Shown: piece after piece, positions 1 through 7,767 of the stretch
How the letters are laid out: each line of letters starts with the position of its first letter
How positions within the stretch are numbered: the first letter of the stretch is position 1
Assembly (NCBI RefSeq): GCF_024171885.1
Contig: NZ_JAMTCP010000003.1
Location: 124,001 to 188,000 of the forward strand
DNA: 64,000 nucleotides
Direction: 5' to 3'
Origin: Streptoalloteichus tenebrarius
GTDB lineage: Bacteria; Actinomycetota; Actinomycetes; Mycobacteriales; Pseudonocardiaceae
Notes under the pieces: model-generated
The model's input: the letters and a program-made list of their open reading frames with translations, nothing else
What the model was told of the DNA's origin: nothing
The model's database searches: none
Translations under genes and position numbers: made by a program

Positions 1-977
1 CCGATGACCCGGTAGTCCTCGCCCAGCCGGTCGGCCAGGTGCATGCCCATGGGCGTCACCGGTGGCATGCCGGGCAGGGTGGCGGGCCAGCGCTGGACGT
101 GCCCGTTGTGGGCGGCCAGCACGATCCGGTCCTCCCGGCGCAGGATCCACTCCACGGTGTCCGCCATCGCGGCGTCACGGTTGAGGAACGCCACCTGCTG
201 GTCACCACGCGCCATGCCACGGAACAACGAGTCCACGGTGACCGCGAGCCGCAGTGAGCGGAGCGCGCGGTCGAAGTCCTCCGCCGAGGTCCGGCGCACG
301 TAGTCCAAGCGGCGTGCGGTCATCCGCGCGGTGAGGTCGGCGAGGCTGGCGGTGAGCGCGTCCCGCCTCTCGACCGCGAGGTTTCCGTAGGCGGAGAACG
401 CGGTGGGGATGGCGAACGCGGAGGAGGCGGCGAAGGAGGCCGCGGTCTCCCGGACACCGGGGTCGAGTGCGAACTCGGGATCGGCCCGCTCCAGGTAGGC
501 GGTCGCGGCGTCCAGGGCCGGCAGCGGGGACGCGTTGGAACCGCCCAGGTCGATGCCGTAGAAGCCGACCGGGTGCTCGGCATCGTGGTTGTGCCGTCGC
601 AGCCACTCCAGTTGGTCACGCATCTGGGTCCACAGCCCCATCAACGACGTGAGGCCGTTGGCCAGGACGTGGCCGAGCTGGTCGTCCTGCCCGCCGCGCA
701 CCCACCGGTCGGTGGTCCAGCCCTCGGGGAAGCCGCTCTCCATCGCGTAGGCGCCGAACCCGTGCCGCTCGACCAGGTAGCGCAGCAGGCGGTGACGGAG
801 TTGGTAGAACTCGCCGTTGTAGTGCGAACTCTCGCCGATCGCCACCACGCGCGCGTCGCCGATCACCTCGTCCAGCCAGCCGAGGTCGTCCAGCGGCCCT
901 GCCGGGTCGAGTGTGGACAGCGGGATCACCGCGTCCTCGCCGAGCCGGGCGGAGCCGGTCGGGGTGTTCCTGGTCAT
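1..977 (-). CDS. Erythromycin esterase family protein (3' end cut by window edge)
   Basis: About 325 residues are visible, starting at the ATG at 977; the C-terminus lies beyond position 1. The protein shows the esterase-family hallmarks: an IGESSHYNGEF block near residue 50 (the conserved GExxH that carries catalytic Glu and His) and AAHNGH near residue 295 (conserved HNxH). The family hydrolyses macrolide lactones in the resistance enzymes EreA/EreC, but most actinobacterial members have no proven substrate, so macrolide resistance is only a possibility. It is divergent from the regulator at 1041, sharing a 63-bp intergenic region that holds a strong palindrome at 997-1014. I see no signal peptide, so a cytoplasmic location is likely. 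Confidence 0.8.
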   Translation of the reverse strand, partial: MTRNTPTGSARLGEDAVIPLSTLDPAGPLDDLGWLDEVIGDARVVAIGESSHYNGEFYQLRHRLLRYLVERHGFGAYAMESGFPEGWTTDRWVRGGQDDQLGHVLANGLTSLMGLWTQMRDQLEWLRRHNHDAEHPVGFYGIDLGGSNASPLPALDAATAYLERADPEFALDPGVRETAASFAASSAFAIPTAFSAYGNLAVERRDALTASLADLTARMTARRLDYVRRTSAEDFDRALRSLRLAVTVDSLFRGMARGDQQVAFLNRDAAMADTVEWILRREDRIVLAAHNGHVQRWPATLPGMPPVTPMGMHLADRLGEDYRVI

Positions 978-996
978 CGCAAGCCCCCTCGCTGAT

Positions 997-1014
997 GTTC
1001 CCAACTTTGGGAAC
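997..1014. promoter_or_regulatory. Palindromic operator between divergent esterase and HTH regulator
   Basis: A perfect 8-bp dyad with a 2-bp centre (GTTCCCAA ct TTGGGAAC) lies between the two divergent starts. A related degenerate half (CCAAAGATGGGA, 1019-1030) follows immediately. The position, 20 bp from the esterase ATG and 26 bp from the regulator GTG, suits autoregulation by the product of 1041-1589. This is inference from symmetry and position. Confidence 0.5.
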
Positions 1015-1040
1015 AGTACCAAAGATGGGAAAATCGGGAG

Positions 1041-1589
1041 GTGGACACGCTCGACCTGCTCCTGCACCCGATCCGGTTGCGCATCGTCTCGGCCATGTCC
1101 GGCGGGCACGTGCGCACCACCTCCGACCTGTGCGCGAGCCTGCCCGACGTCCCCAAGACGAGCCTGTACCGCCACGTCGGCCTGTTGGCCGAGGCAGGGG
1201 TGCTGGAGGTTGCCGACGAGCGGCGGGTGCGCGGCGTCGTCGAACGCCGCTACCGGCTGCGCCAGGACCGTGCCGTGATCGACGCCGACCGGGCCGCGTC
1301 GATGTCCCTCGACGACCACCGGCACGGGTTCGCGGCGGCCATGGCCGCCCTGCTCGCCGAGTTCAACGCCTACCTCGACCGACCAGGGGCCGACCCGACC
1401 GCCGACTCCGTGGGCTACCGGCAGGGCACCCTGTGGCTCAGCCAGGAGGAACTGGCCGAGATGATCCACGAGTGGGGTGCGGCCCTCGCCGCACGCGCCA
1501 GGAACCGGCCCACGCCGGAGCGCCGGCCCCACCTGGTGAGCGCCATCTTCTTCCCGACCGGGGAACCGCCGACCACGTCCTCGTCCTGA
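1041..1589 (+). CDS. Winged-helix (ArsR-like) transcriptional regulator
   Basis: The protein is 182 residues from a GTG at 1041 that directly follows GGGAG; the next in-frame ATG (1095) would remove the first helix. Residues 1-75 form a winged-helix DNA-binding domain of the ArsR_5/HTH_20 kind: an HPIRLRIV first helix, a VPKTSLYRHVGLLAEAGVL recognition region, and a basic wing ending in RYRL. The C-terminal 100 residues are a helical sensor-like domain with no cysteine metal site. It is transcribed away from the esterase and the palindrome at 997-1014 sits between them, so it probably represses the esterase and itself. The ligand is unknown. Confidence 0.75.
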   Translation: MDTLDLLLHPIRLRIVSAMSGGHVRTTSDLCASLPDVPKTSLYRHVGLLAEAGVLEVADERRVRGVVERRYRLRQDRAVIDADRAASMSLDDHRHGFAAAMAALLAEFNAYLDRPGADPTADSVGYRQGTLWLSQEELAEMIHEWGAALAARARNRPTPERRPHLVSAIFFPTGEPPTTSSS

Positions 1590-1923
1590 CCCGAAGGACC
1601 CGGACCGCGACCTGTCCACGCCGGCCGGAGACTCCAGGGAGGGAGTCCAGCTCGGTGGGGTCATCCAGCGCCGGACCGACGTAGATCTTCTTGAACGCGG
1701 GCACCGGATCAGTGCGTCGCCGGGGACGGATCTCGGGCTGTCCGCCAGCGAGTGGGAGCGGGTGGGTCGGGAGAGCTGGACCTCAGCGGGGTCGTAGTCG
1801 GGCTCTGGTGACCGCCGGAGGGGGCGGAACTCCGGCGAAGACCACGGTGCCAGAGCCGCCCCTGTCCGGGGTCCCGCACGGGAGCCGGTCAGCATCGGGG
1901 ACGACAGACGCGTCGGGCTCGTC
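1590..1923. other. Gene-poor spacer between regulator and eCIS cluster
   Basis: I see no convincing gene here. A minus-strand open stretch around 1600-1760 reads plausibly over about 35 residues (PVPAFKKIYVGP, then DDPTELDSLPG) but turns into arginine-rich junk over the end of the 1041-1589 gene, so it may be a short decayed fragment. Both flanking genes end here, making it a convergent terminator region, although I found no strong hairpin. Confidence 0.4.
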
Positions 1924-4365
1924 CTATAGCCGGAGGATGTGGGTGGCCACGGTTCCGAACTTCTCCAGCAGGGGAACCACTTCGGCGGCGTAGTCCGGCG
2001 CGTCGATGGTCACCTCGTAGTGGTGGTCCTCCCCCGGCGTCTTGAAGAGGTAGTTTGCCGTGACGCTCCGGGTCCCCACGAACCGGAGTTCCACTCCCGC
2101 CGGCCAGTCACTGCCCTGGAAGAGCGGCCGGTAGGGCTCGCACCACGAGGGCAGGATCAGCGTCGTGAAGCCCCCCTCGCCTGGTGGAAGGACGTCCGAG
2201 GGCACACGGGACTCGTACAGGGAACTCCTTTCCCCGGACATCGCCACACGCTCGGCCGGCTCGGTCACCACCGCCATCGCCGTGTTCCGCACCCGGGCTT
2301 CCAGCTCGTGTCGACGGCTGCGCAACAGCTCCTCCCTGGCCCTGTCGGTGAGTTCCCGCAGGATTTGCGCGCGCATGGCGGCGACCAGAGACGGGTCCTC
2401 CTCCAGCTTGGGCGCGCTCAGCTCCGGCAGTTCGGGCAGCCCTTCCAATCCGGGCAGCGCCTCCAGTTCCGGCAGTTCCGGCAGCTCGGGCAGCCCTTCC
2501 AGTTCTGGCAGTCCCTCCAGTTCGGACAGCTCTTCCAGCGAGGAGAGCCCCGCAGGCTCCTTCGCACCGCCCAGGTCCCTCAGCCGCCGCTCCAGCTCGT
2601 CCAGCTCGTTCTTCTCCTGGGCCCTGGCCCCTTCCTCCAGCCTGGCCCGTACCGCCTGCTCCAGCTCCTGCTCGCTGATCGACAACGCGGAACCTTGCAG
2701 GAGTTCCGCCAGCCGATCACGGCCCTTCTGCTCCATGGCGACGCTGAAGCTCCCGTGCATCGGCACGGTCAGCGACTGCTCCACGACCTCGCGAGCGGCC
2801 TTCGCGCGGTTCTCGGCCGCCGCGACGTCGAGGACGTTGACCGCGAGAGCGGTCTCCTCCCCCGTGTCCACCGACCCCTTGTAGCCGATGTTCCGCGCCG
2901 CCAACGTCTTCCGACCGAGAATTCCCTCCCGGCAGATCCCCTGGACGAGGTCGACCATGGCGGCGACCTGCTCGACCTGACGTTGGAGGTCGGCCGCGTC
3001 GGTCGCGCTCAGGACCGCGCCCTGTCCCTGCCGGACGAGGAAGTCCAGGACGGCGCGACCCCGGTCGGTCAACGTCGCCGGGTCGGGGAGATGCGCGATC
3101 GGGTCCGTCACCTCCTGGCCACCCACCTCGACCAGGCGTTGGACTCGTGGCGCCGTGGCTGGCGCCCTCGCGGTCCCCTTCCCGGAGCCTCGTCCACGCT
3201 TCGCCGGGGGCTGCCCTTCGGTTTCCTTCGCGGCGCGCTTCTGGCCGGTCGGAAGTCCGACACCGAGCGCGCAATTGATGTCCACCACACCGGAGGGAAG
3301 CTTTCCTTGCAGCCTGGCCGGCAGCGGTTCGTCCGGGGCGTTGGGAACGCGGTCCCGGGAGACCAGTTCCGCCCGGGCCTTCACCTGCTTCCCCACCGCC
3401 TTCAGCGCCTTGTCCTTCTCCGCCGGCCACGTCTGCCCCTCCACCTCGACCTGGTAGTGGACTCCCCACAGCTTGTTGTGCCGGAAACCGCCCTGGGGAG
3501 CGGTCTCGGCGGCCAGGGAGTCCGCCGCGTCGATGGTGTCCTTGACCGGTTTCTCGAACCTGTTCTTCATGTCCATGTTCGCGTTGTGGCTCAGCGGTGT
3601 CAGGTTCTTCGACTCCCCCGGGCCGCCGACGTTGTCGTTGAGCAGATGCCCCTTGATCCACAGGTGGGAGTCGCCGTAGAGCGTGCTGAGATCCTCGACC
3701 GCCGTACACTCGCCCCGGCGCGGTGGGGAGCCCAGACCGGACTTTCCGGCGCCCGGTCCGAGCTGGACGTCGACGCTGGTTCCGCCCTTGAACGTCGACT
3801 GGGGCCTGCCGTAGACGGGTCCCGCCCAGAAGACGTGGTCGGCCGGGGTGTACCGGGGCACCCGCTCCCGGGTCGACTGCCGAACCCGCTGCACGACCGG
3901 CACTTCCGGGCTCACGTCCGGCGCGCCAGCCGCGCGGCCCGCAACCCCGTGCTCCGTGTCGGAAGCCATGGCGTGGGCCGCGCGCTCCCCCGCGTCGCCG
4001 GGATCGCTGATCACGAGCCCGTCGGCGGTGGGGGTTCCGGGGACCGGCCCCTCGCGTTGCTGGAGCACGTGGCTGAGTTCATGCCGGAGCACGGCGTGGT
4101 TGGTCATGTCGACGCCGGAGCCGAGCACGACGTGCGACCCGGACGTGTAGGCGAGGGCGTCGACCGCCCTGGCCGACTGGTGCGCCAGCGAGTCCGAGTG
4201 GACCCGCACGTCGGACAAGTCCGCGCCGAACCGGCTTTCCATGTCATCACGAACATGTGCGGGGAGAGGGCTGCCCGACTGTTGGAGCACGTCCCGCACC
4301 AACCCGCCTCGATCACGCACGGACGAACCGTCCTGTCCGGACTGCCGCTTCCCCGCCTTGTCCAT
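1924..4365 (-). CDS. eCIS effector: DUF4157 protein with DNA/RNA non-specific endonuclease-like domain
   Basis: The protein is 813 residues from the ATG at 4365 behind GGGAG; the frame is open further upstream but lacks a ribosome site. Residues 25-105 are a DUF4157 domain with an HELSH zinc-protease-like motif at 95-99, the usual N-terminal tag of eCIS cargo. Residues 175-345 look like an Endonuclea_NS_2-type nuclease: KGHLLNDNVGGPGESKNLTP (238-257) followed by N and F/E positions typical of the family. Residues 376-392 are basic and bipartite (KR at 377-378, KRGRG at 389-393), like a nuclear localisation signal. The rest is helical, with a Leu-Pro-Glu repeat at about 605-650. It is the last gene of the operon, 41 bp after the propeller gene. 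A toxin delivered to eukaryotic cells is inference. Confidence 0.75.
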   Translation of the reverse strand: MDKAGKRQSGQDGSSVRDRGGLVRDVLQQSGSPLPAHVRDDMESRFGADLSDVRVHSDSLAHQSARAVDALAYTSGSHVVLGSGVDMTNHAVLRHELSHVLQQREGPVPGTPTADGLVISDPGDAGERAAHAMASDTEHGVAGRAAGAPDVSPEVPVVQRVRQSTRERVPRYTPADHVFWAGPVYGRPQSTFKGGTSVDVQLGPGAGKSGLGSPPRRGECTAVEDLSTLYGDSHLWIKGHLLNDNVGGPGESKNLTPLSHNANMDMKNRFEKPVKDTIDAADSLAAETAPQGGFRHNKLWGVHYQVEVEGQTWPAEKDKALKAVGKQVKARAELVSRDRVPNAPDEPLPARLQGKLPSGVVDINCALGVGLPTGQKRAAKETEGQPPAKRGRGSGKGTARAPATAPRVQRLVEVGGQEVTDPIAHLPDPATLTDRGRAVLDFLVRQGQGAVLSATDAADLQRQVEQVAAMVDLVQGICREGILGRKTLAARNIGYKGSVDTGEETALAVNVLDVAAAENRAKAAREVVEQSLTVPMHGSFSVAMEQKGRDRLAELLQGSALSISEQELEQAVRARLEEGARAQEKNELDELERRLRDLGGAKEPAGLSSLEELSELEGLPELEGLPELPELPELEALPGLEGLPELPELSAPKLEEDPSLVAAMRAQILRELTDRAREELLRSRRHELEARVRNTAMAVVTEPAERVAMSGERSSLYESRVPSDVLPPGEGGFTTLILPSWCEPYRPLFQGSDWPAGVELRFVGTRSVTANYLFKTPGEDHHYEVTIDAPDYAAEVVPLLEKFGTVATHILRL

Positions 4366-4406
4366 GTCCGTCGTCTCCCGTCGGTGCTGGGCCGGAGGTG
4401 GTGGGA

Positions 4407-5234
4407 TCAGGGGTTCACGTAGACGCAGTACAGCTTGTCCTTCAGGGGGGCCAGTCCGGCCGCCGTCTTCGACACGAGCCCGGTCCACTGGTCCTGGCTC
4501 CACCCGTCGCCCCGCGACGTGCTCCACACCAACGACGTGCCGTCGGTGTCGACGTGGAAGCAGTGGAGCAGTCCGGAGTAGACACAGAGCGCCGGTTGCG
4601 AGCCGTCGACGTACTGGGGGAAGTCCTGCTGGAGACGCCACGACGGCTCCACGTACGTGCTCCAGTTCAGGCTGGAACCCTCCTCCCTCCCCGGGTAGGC
4701 ACACCACAGGCGCGCCTGGTACGCCGCGAGCGTGGGTGATCCCTTCACCTCGCCGCTCATGGGCTTTTCGGTGTCTTTCCACTGTTTCCCGTCATTCACC
4801 CACAGCGCGACCTCGGCGTCCGTCTTCTGGTAGGCGCAGTAGACGTTGCCCCTGTACGCCGTGAGGCCGGGACCGAGGGGCGAGGACGCTCCGCTGATCT
4901 CGATCCTCTCGGACTCCCACGTGTTGTTGCTGAACGTCACCGAGTACAGCTTGGTGTCACTGGCCCCTCGGTGGACGCAGTACAACTTGTCGTGTGCGAC
5001 GGCGAGGGCAGGTGCTTCGCCAGACGTGAAGGTGGAGATCGGCGTTGCCGGCGACCAATTGCTCCCGTCCCACCTCGTCCAGTACAGGGCCTTGTTCTTC
5101 CCGGTGAACACACAGAACAGCACGTCCTTGTAGACGGCCAGGGCGGGCGCGTGCGATGTCGTGGCGTTGCCGATCTGTCCCTTCCGGGGCCAGACGTTGC
5201 CGTCGAACTCTGCCCAGTACAACTCGTCGCTCAC
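4407..5234 (-). CDS. Repeat beta-propeller, lectin-like eCIS-associated protein
   Basis: The protein is 275 residues, starting at a GTG (5234) preceded by GGAGGA. It is built from five or six repeats of about 48 residues with the pattern APALAVYKDxLxCVxxG, then LYWTRWDGSNW. This is the blade pattern of PLL/fucose-lectin-type propellers, in which aromatic residues at blade edges bind sugar. It has no signal peptide. It lies between a small beta-sandwich protein and the DUF4157 nuclease at the end of the eCIS operon. It could be a surface-binding appendage or a cargo in its own right; neither can be told from sequence. Confidence 0.6.
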   Translation of the reverse strand: MSDELYWAEFDGNVWPRKGQIGNATTSHAPALAVYKDVLFCVFTGKNKALYWTRWDGSNWSPATPISTFTSGEAPALAVAHDKLYCVHRGASDTKLYSVTFSNNTWESERIEISGASSPLGPGLTAYRGNVYCAYQKTDAEVALWVNDGKQWKDTEKPMSGEVKGSPTLAAYQARLWCAYPGREEGSSLNWSTYVEPSWRLQQDFPQYVDGSQPALCVYSGLLHCFHVDTDGTSLVWSTSRGDGWSQDQWTGLVSKTAAGLAPLKDKLYCVYVNP

Positions 5235-5262
5235 GGCGTTGTCCTCCTCCTGTTCCGGCAGG

Positions 5263-5586
5263 TCATTCGAGTGAGAATCCGACGGCGACGAAGCTGAAAC
5301 CCCTGGCCAGGGGATGCCCGTTGGGAGCGCCGGTCTGGATGCGGAACCTGTCTTTGGTCACACCCAGGATGACCAGGTTCGCCAGCGTGTTCACGATGGT
5401 GGTGCTGGTGGGGTCGTCCGGGTAGAGCTGGGTGGCGACGACAGCCGGAGGTTCGAGGAAGTGCGCGCCGTTCACGAACAGAACGTCGAACATTCCGGTG
5501 TGCTTCTCGACCTTCTGGACGAAGAACCCCTCGCCGCGTGGCTCGCCCTGCGCCGTGACGGACCCGAAGATGATCTGCTGCCCCAT
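5263..5586 (-). CDS. Small beta-sandwich protein, H-type-lectin-like
   Basis: The protein is 107 residues from the ATG at 5586 behind AGGTGG; a GTG two codons upstream (5592) is the alternative. The sequence has alternating hydrophobic strands: FGSVTAQG, then FDVLFVNGAHFLEPPAV, VILGVTKDRFRIQTG and FSFVAVGF. This is the pattern of H-type lectin/tail-tip domains, where F..PP.V and a terminal ..F.A.G strand are typical. No catalytic residues are evident. It follows the AAA+ ATPase by 6 bp and precedes the propeller gene by 28 bp, so it belongs to the eCIS operon, perhaps as a receptor-binding or capping component. The family call is tentative. Confidence 0.5.
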   Translation of the reverse strand: MGQQIIFGSVTAQGEPRGEGFFVQKVEKHTGMFDVLFVNGAHFLEPPAVVATQLYPDDPTSTTIVNTLANLVILGVTKDRFRIQTGAPNGHPLARGFSFVAVGFSLE

Positions 5587-5592
5587 GGCCAC

Positions 5593-7767
5593 CTACTCTG
5601 TTTCGTCCGGGTTGAGACTGCTGTGGAGAGCGGCGCTCGTGTGCGGCTCGCCGTCCGGTTCCGGTCCGCCGTGGAGAAGAAGCTCGCGCTCGACCCAGCC
5701 GTAGAAGCGCTGTCCGAACTCGCCTGGAGTGATCGGGAGCCCGAACTTCTGGTACTCCCGCCCCATCGAGACGACCAGGTCGTGGGTGCTGACCGTCCTG
5801 GCGCTCGGGTCCGCGCCCAACGCGCGGAACGTGCCGGCGAGCACGACATTGCGGATCAACCCGCCGGCGACCGCGAATCTCGTGGCCAGTTCGGTCAGGT
5901 CGTCGTCAGGCGGTGGGGCCAGGGACGCCGGGAACAGGCCACGCCAGATGCGGAGCCGGGCGTCCGCGTCCGGGACGGGGAAGTCGACGAGTGCGTCGAG
6001 TCGCCGCAGGAAGGCGGAGTCGATGTTCTGCCGCAGGTTGGTGGCGAGGACGAGGACGCCCTCGAACTCCTCCACGCGCTGGAGGAGATAGGACACCTCC
6101 AGGTTGGCCCAGCGGTCACGGGCCTCGCGCACCGTGCCTCGGCGGCCGAACAACGCGTCGGCCTCGTCGAAGAACAGGATGGCGTTGCCGTGCTCGGCGT
6201 CGGTGAAGACGCGGTCGAGGTTCTTCTCGGTCTCCCCCACGTACTTGCTGGCGATCGCCGCGATGTTGACCTTGTGCAGGTCGGTGCCCTGATGCCGGGC
6301 GAGCAGCTCGGCGGCCGTGGTCTTGCCGGTGCCCGAGGCGCCGGTGAACAGGGCGACGACGCCACGGCCGAGGGCGAGCCGCCGCCCGAAGCCGAGCGAG
6401 TGGTGCACCTGGCCGTGCAGGCTGACGCGTTGGACCAGCTCGTCCAGTTGGCGACGGCTCGCGGCCGGCAGCACCAGGTCGTCGAGGGTGAGTTCGCTCC
6501 TCGGCTCGATGCGCCGCGCGTAGGCGACGGAGTGCCCGCACTGGCGTCGACATCCTTCGTCCAGGTCCTCGCGGCGCAGGCGCGGCACGGCGGGCTCCCG
6601 GAGCGTGGCGATCGTGAGCGCGGCGTCGCACGCGTCCCGTGTCTGCCCCGGCGTGAGCCGGAAGGTGTTGGCCAGTCGGGTGGCCACCTGGTCGCGGTCG
6701 GGGCTCGGCTCCTCCCAGGCGTCGCACGGCGGCAGGGTGGCCAACCACAGGCGACGGCGTTGCTCGAAGTCAGGAAGGCCGAGGGTGACGTGGAGGAAGC
6801 GACTGCCGCGCCACGTCACCTCCGGGGCGTCGGCCGTGGTCAGCAGGGTGAGTCCGGGGAAGTCCTCCGCCGCCGTGACGAGGTCCGTCCACAGTTCACC
6901 CCGCCCGGGGCCGTGCAGGAGGTCGATTCCGACCCAACACAGCGCGGCGCCCCGCAGTCGCGCCTCCCGGTAGCAGCGGCGCACGACCTCGGGCCACTCC
7001 CGACGCAGCGCGAGGCCGACGTCGGCGCGCAGCAGGGGGATGCCGGCGTCGGCGCAGAGCGCGGCGGCGACGGACCGACGCCCGGAACCCGGCCGGCCGT
7101 GCAGGGAGATCACGACCGACCGCGGGTCGTCACGCAACCACTCGGCGAGCCGGCCGAGCTGCTTGTCCAGTTCAGGGGGAAGGATGAGATCCGCGAGACC
7201 CGGTGGTCCGCCCACCACGGAGACCACTCCGGCAACGGTCTCGTCAAGCGCGTCGTCGTCCATCAGGTACCGGGCGATCCTGGGGTCCGGACGCACCGTG
7301 CCGTCCTGGCCCAAAACCACCAGATGGTGTCTGAGGAGCGGCCCCTCGCGGGCGAAGACGCTCCACGCCTGGCTGGTGCCCGCCAGGTGTGGGGCCGCGA
7401 CCGCGAGCGCGGCGCGCACTGTCAGACCGTCATGGCCCTCGTCGTCGGCGAGTGTCGCGACCAGGCTCGCGTACCGGGGATCGACCTCGGACAACAGGCA
7501 CAACAGCAGCACGTCCCGGTGGCACTCGTCGAGGCCGAACCGTTGGGTCAGGGTGTGCAGCCGCAGGGGAACCGAGGTCGCCGCCAGGCGCTCGGCGACA
7601 CGGCCCGCGAGGTCCCGTGCGACGGCGCGGTACTCCTCGGGAGAGGAGTCCACACCGGACTCGTAGTCCTGGTTGGACGCCGCGACCTCGGCGCAGAGGA
7701 GCTGGGAGACGCGGGTGAGTTCGTCCCGCAGATGGGAGAGGCTGTCGTGGTAGCCGGTCTCGGTCAT
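5593..7767 (-). CDS. eCIS AAA+ ATPase (Afp15-like) with degenerate first nucleotide site
   Basis: The protein is 724 residues; the ATG (7767) overlaps the upstream stop as ATGA and follows GGAGGCGGC. There are two AAA-type modules. The N-terminal one has a P-loop-like GRPGSGRRS (224-232) in which the invariant Lys is replaced by Arg, and no clear Walker B. The C-terminal one is intact: GASGTGKT (476-483), ILFFDEAD (530-537), and an arginine-rich sensor region after FLRRLD. eCIS operons carry one such ATPase (Afp15/Pvc15), thought to act in assembly or cargo loading rather than in firing. It sits between the tape-measure-type gene and the lectin/effector genes, matching Afp14-Afp15 order. Confidence 0.85.
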   Translation of the reverse strand: MTETGYHDSLSHLRDELTRVSQLLCAEVAASNQDYESGVDSSPEEYRAVARDLAGRVAERLAATSVPLRLHTLTQRFGLDECHRDVLLLCLLSEVDPRYASLVATLADDEGHDGLTVRAALAVAAPHLAGTSQAWSVFAREGPLLRHHLVVLGQDGTVRPDPRIARYLMDDDALDETVAGVVSVVGGPPGLADLILPPELDKQLGRLAEWLRDDPRSVVISLHGRPGSGRRSVAAALCADAGIPLLRADVGLALRREWPEVVRRCYREARLRGAALCWVGIDLLHGPGRGELWTDLVTAAEDFPGLTLLTTADAPEVTWRGSRFLHVTLGLPDFEQRRRLWLATLPPCDAWEEPSPDRDQVATRLANTFRLTPGQTRDACDAALTIATLREPAVPRLRREDLDEGCRRQCGHSVAYARRIEPRSELTLDDLVLPAASRRQLDELVQRVSLHGQVHHSLGFGRRLALGRGVVALFTGASGTGKTTAAELLARHQGTDLHKVNIAAIASKYVGETEKNLDRVFTDAEHGNAILFFDEADALFGRRGTVREARDRWANLEVSYLLQRVEEFEGVLVLATNLRQNIDSAFLRRLDALVDFPVPDADARLRIWRGLFPASLAPPPDDDLTELATRFAVAGGLIRNVVLAGTFRALGADPSARTVSTHDLVVSMGREYQKFGLPITPGEFGQRFYGWVERELLLHGGPEPDGEPHTSAALHSSLNPDETE

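Noticed and set aside
1939-4422. Long plus-strand open frame (827 codons) antisense to the nuclease effector
   Set aside because: It is Arg/Gly/Pro-rich, has no domain pattern, and mirrors the high third-position GC of the real minus-strand gene.
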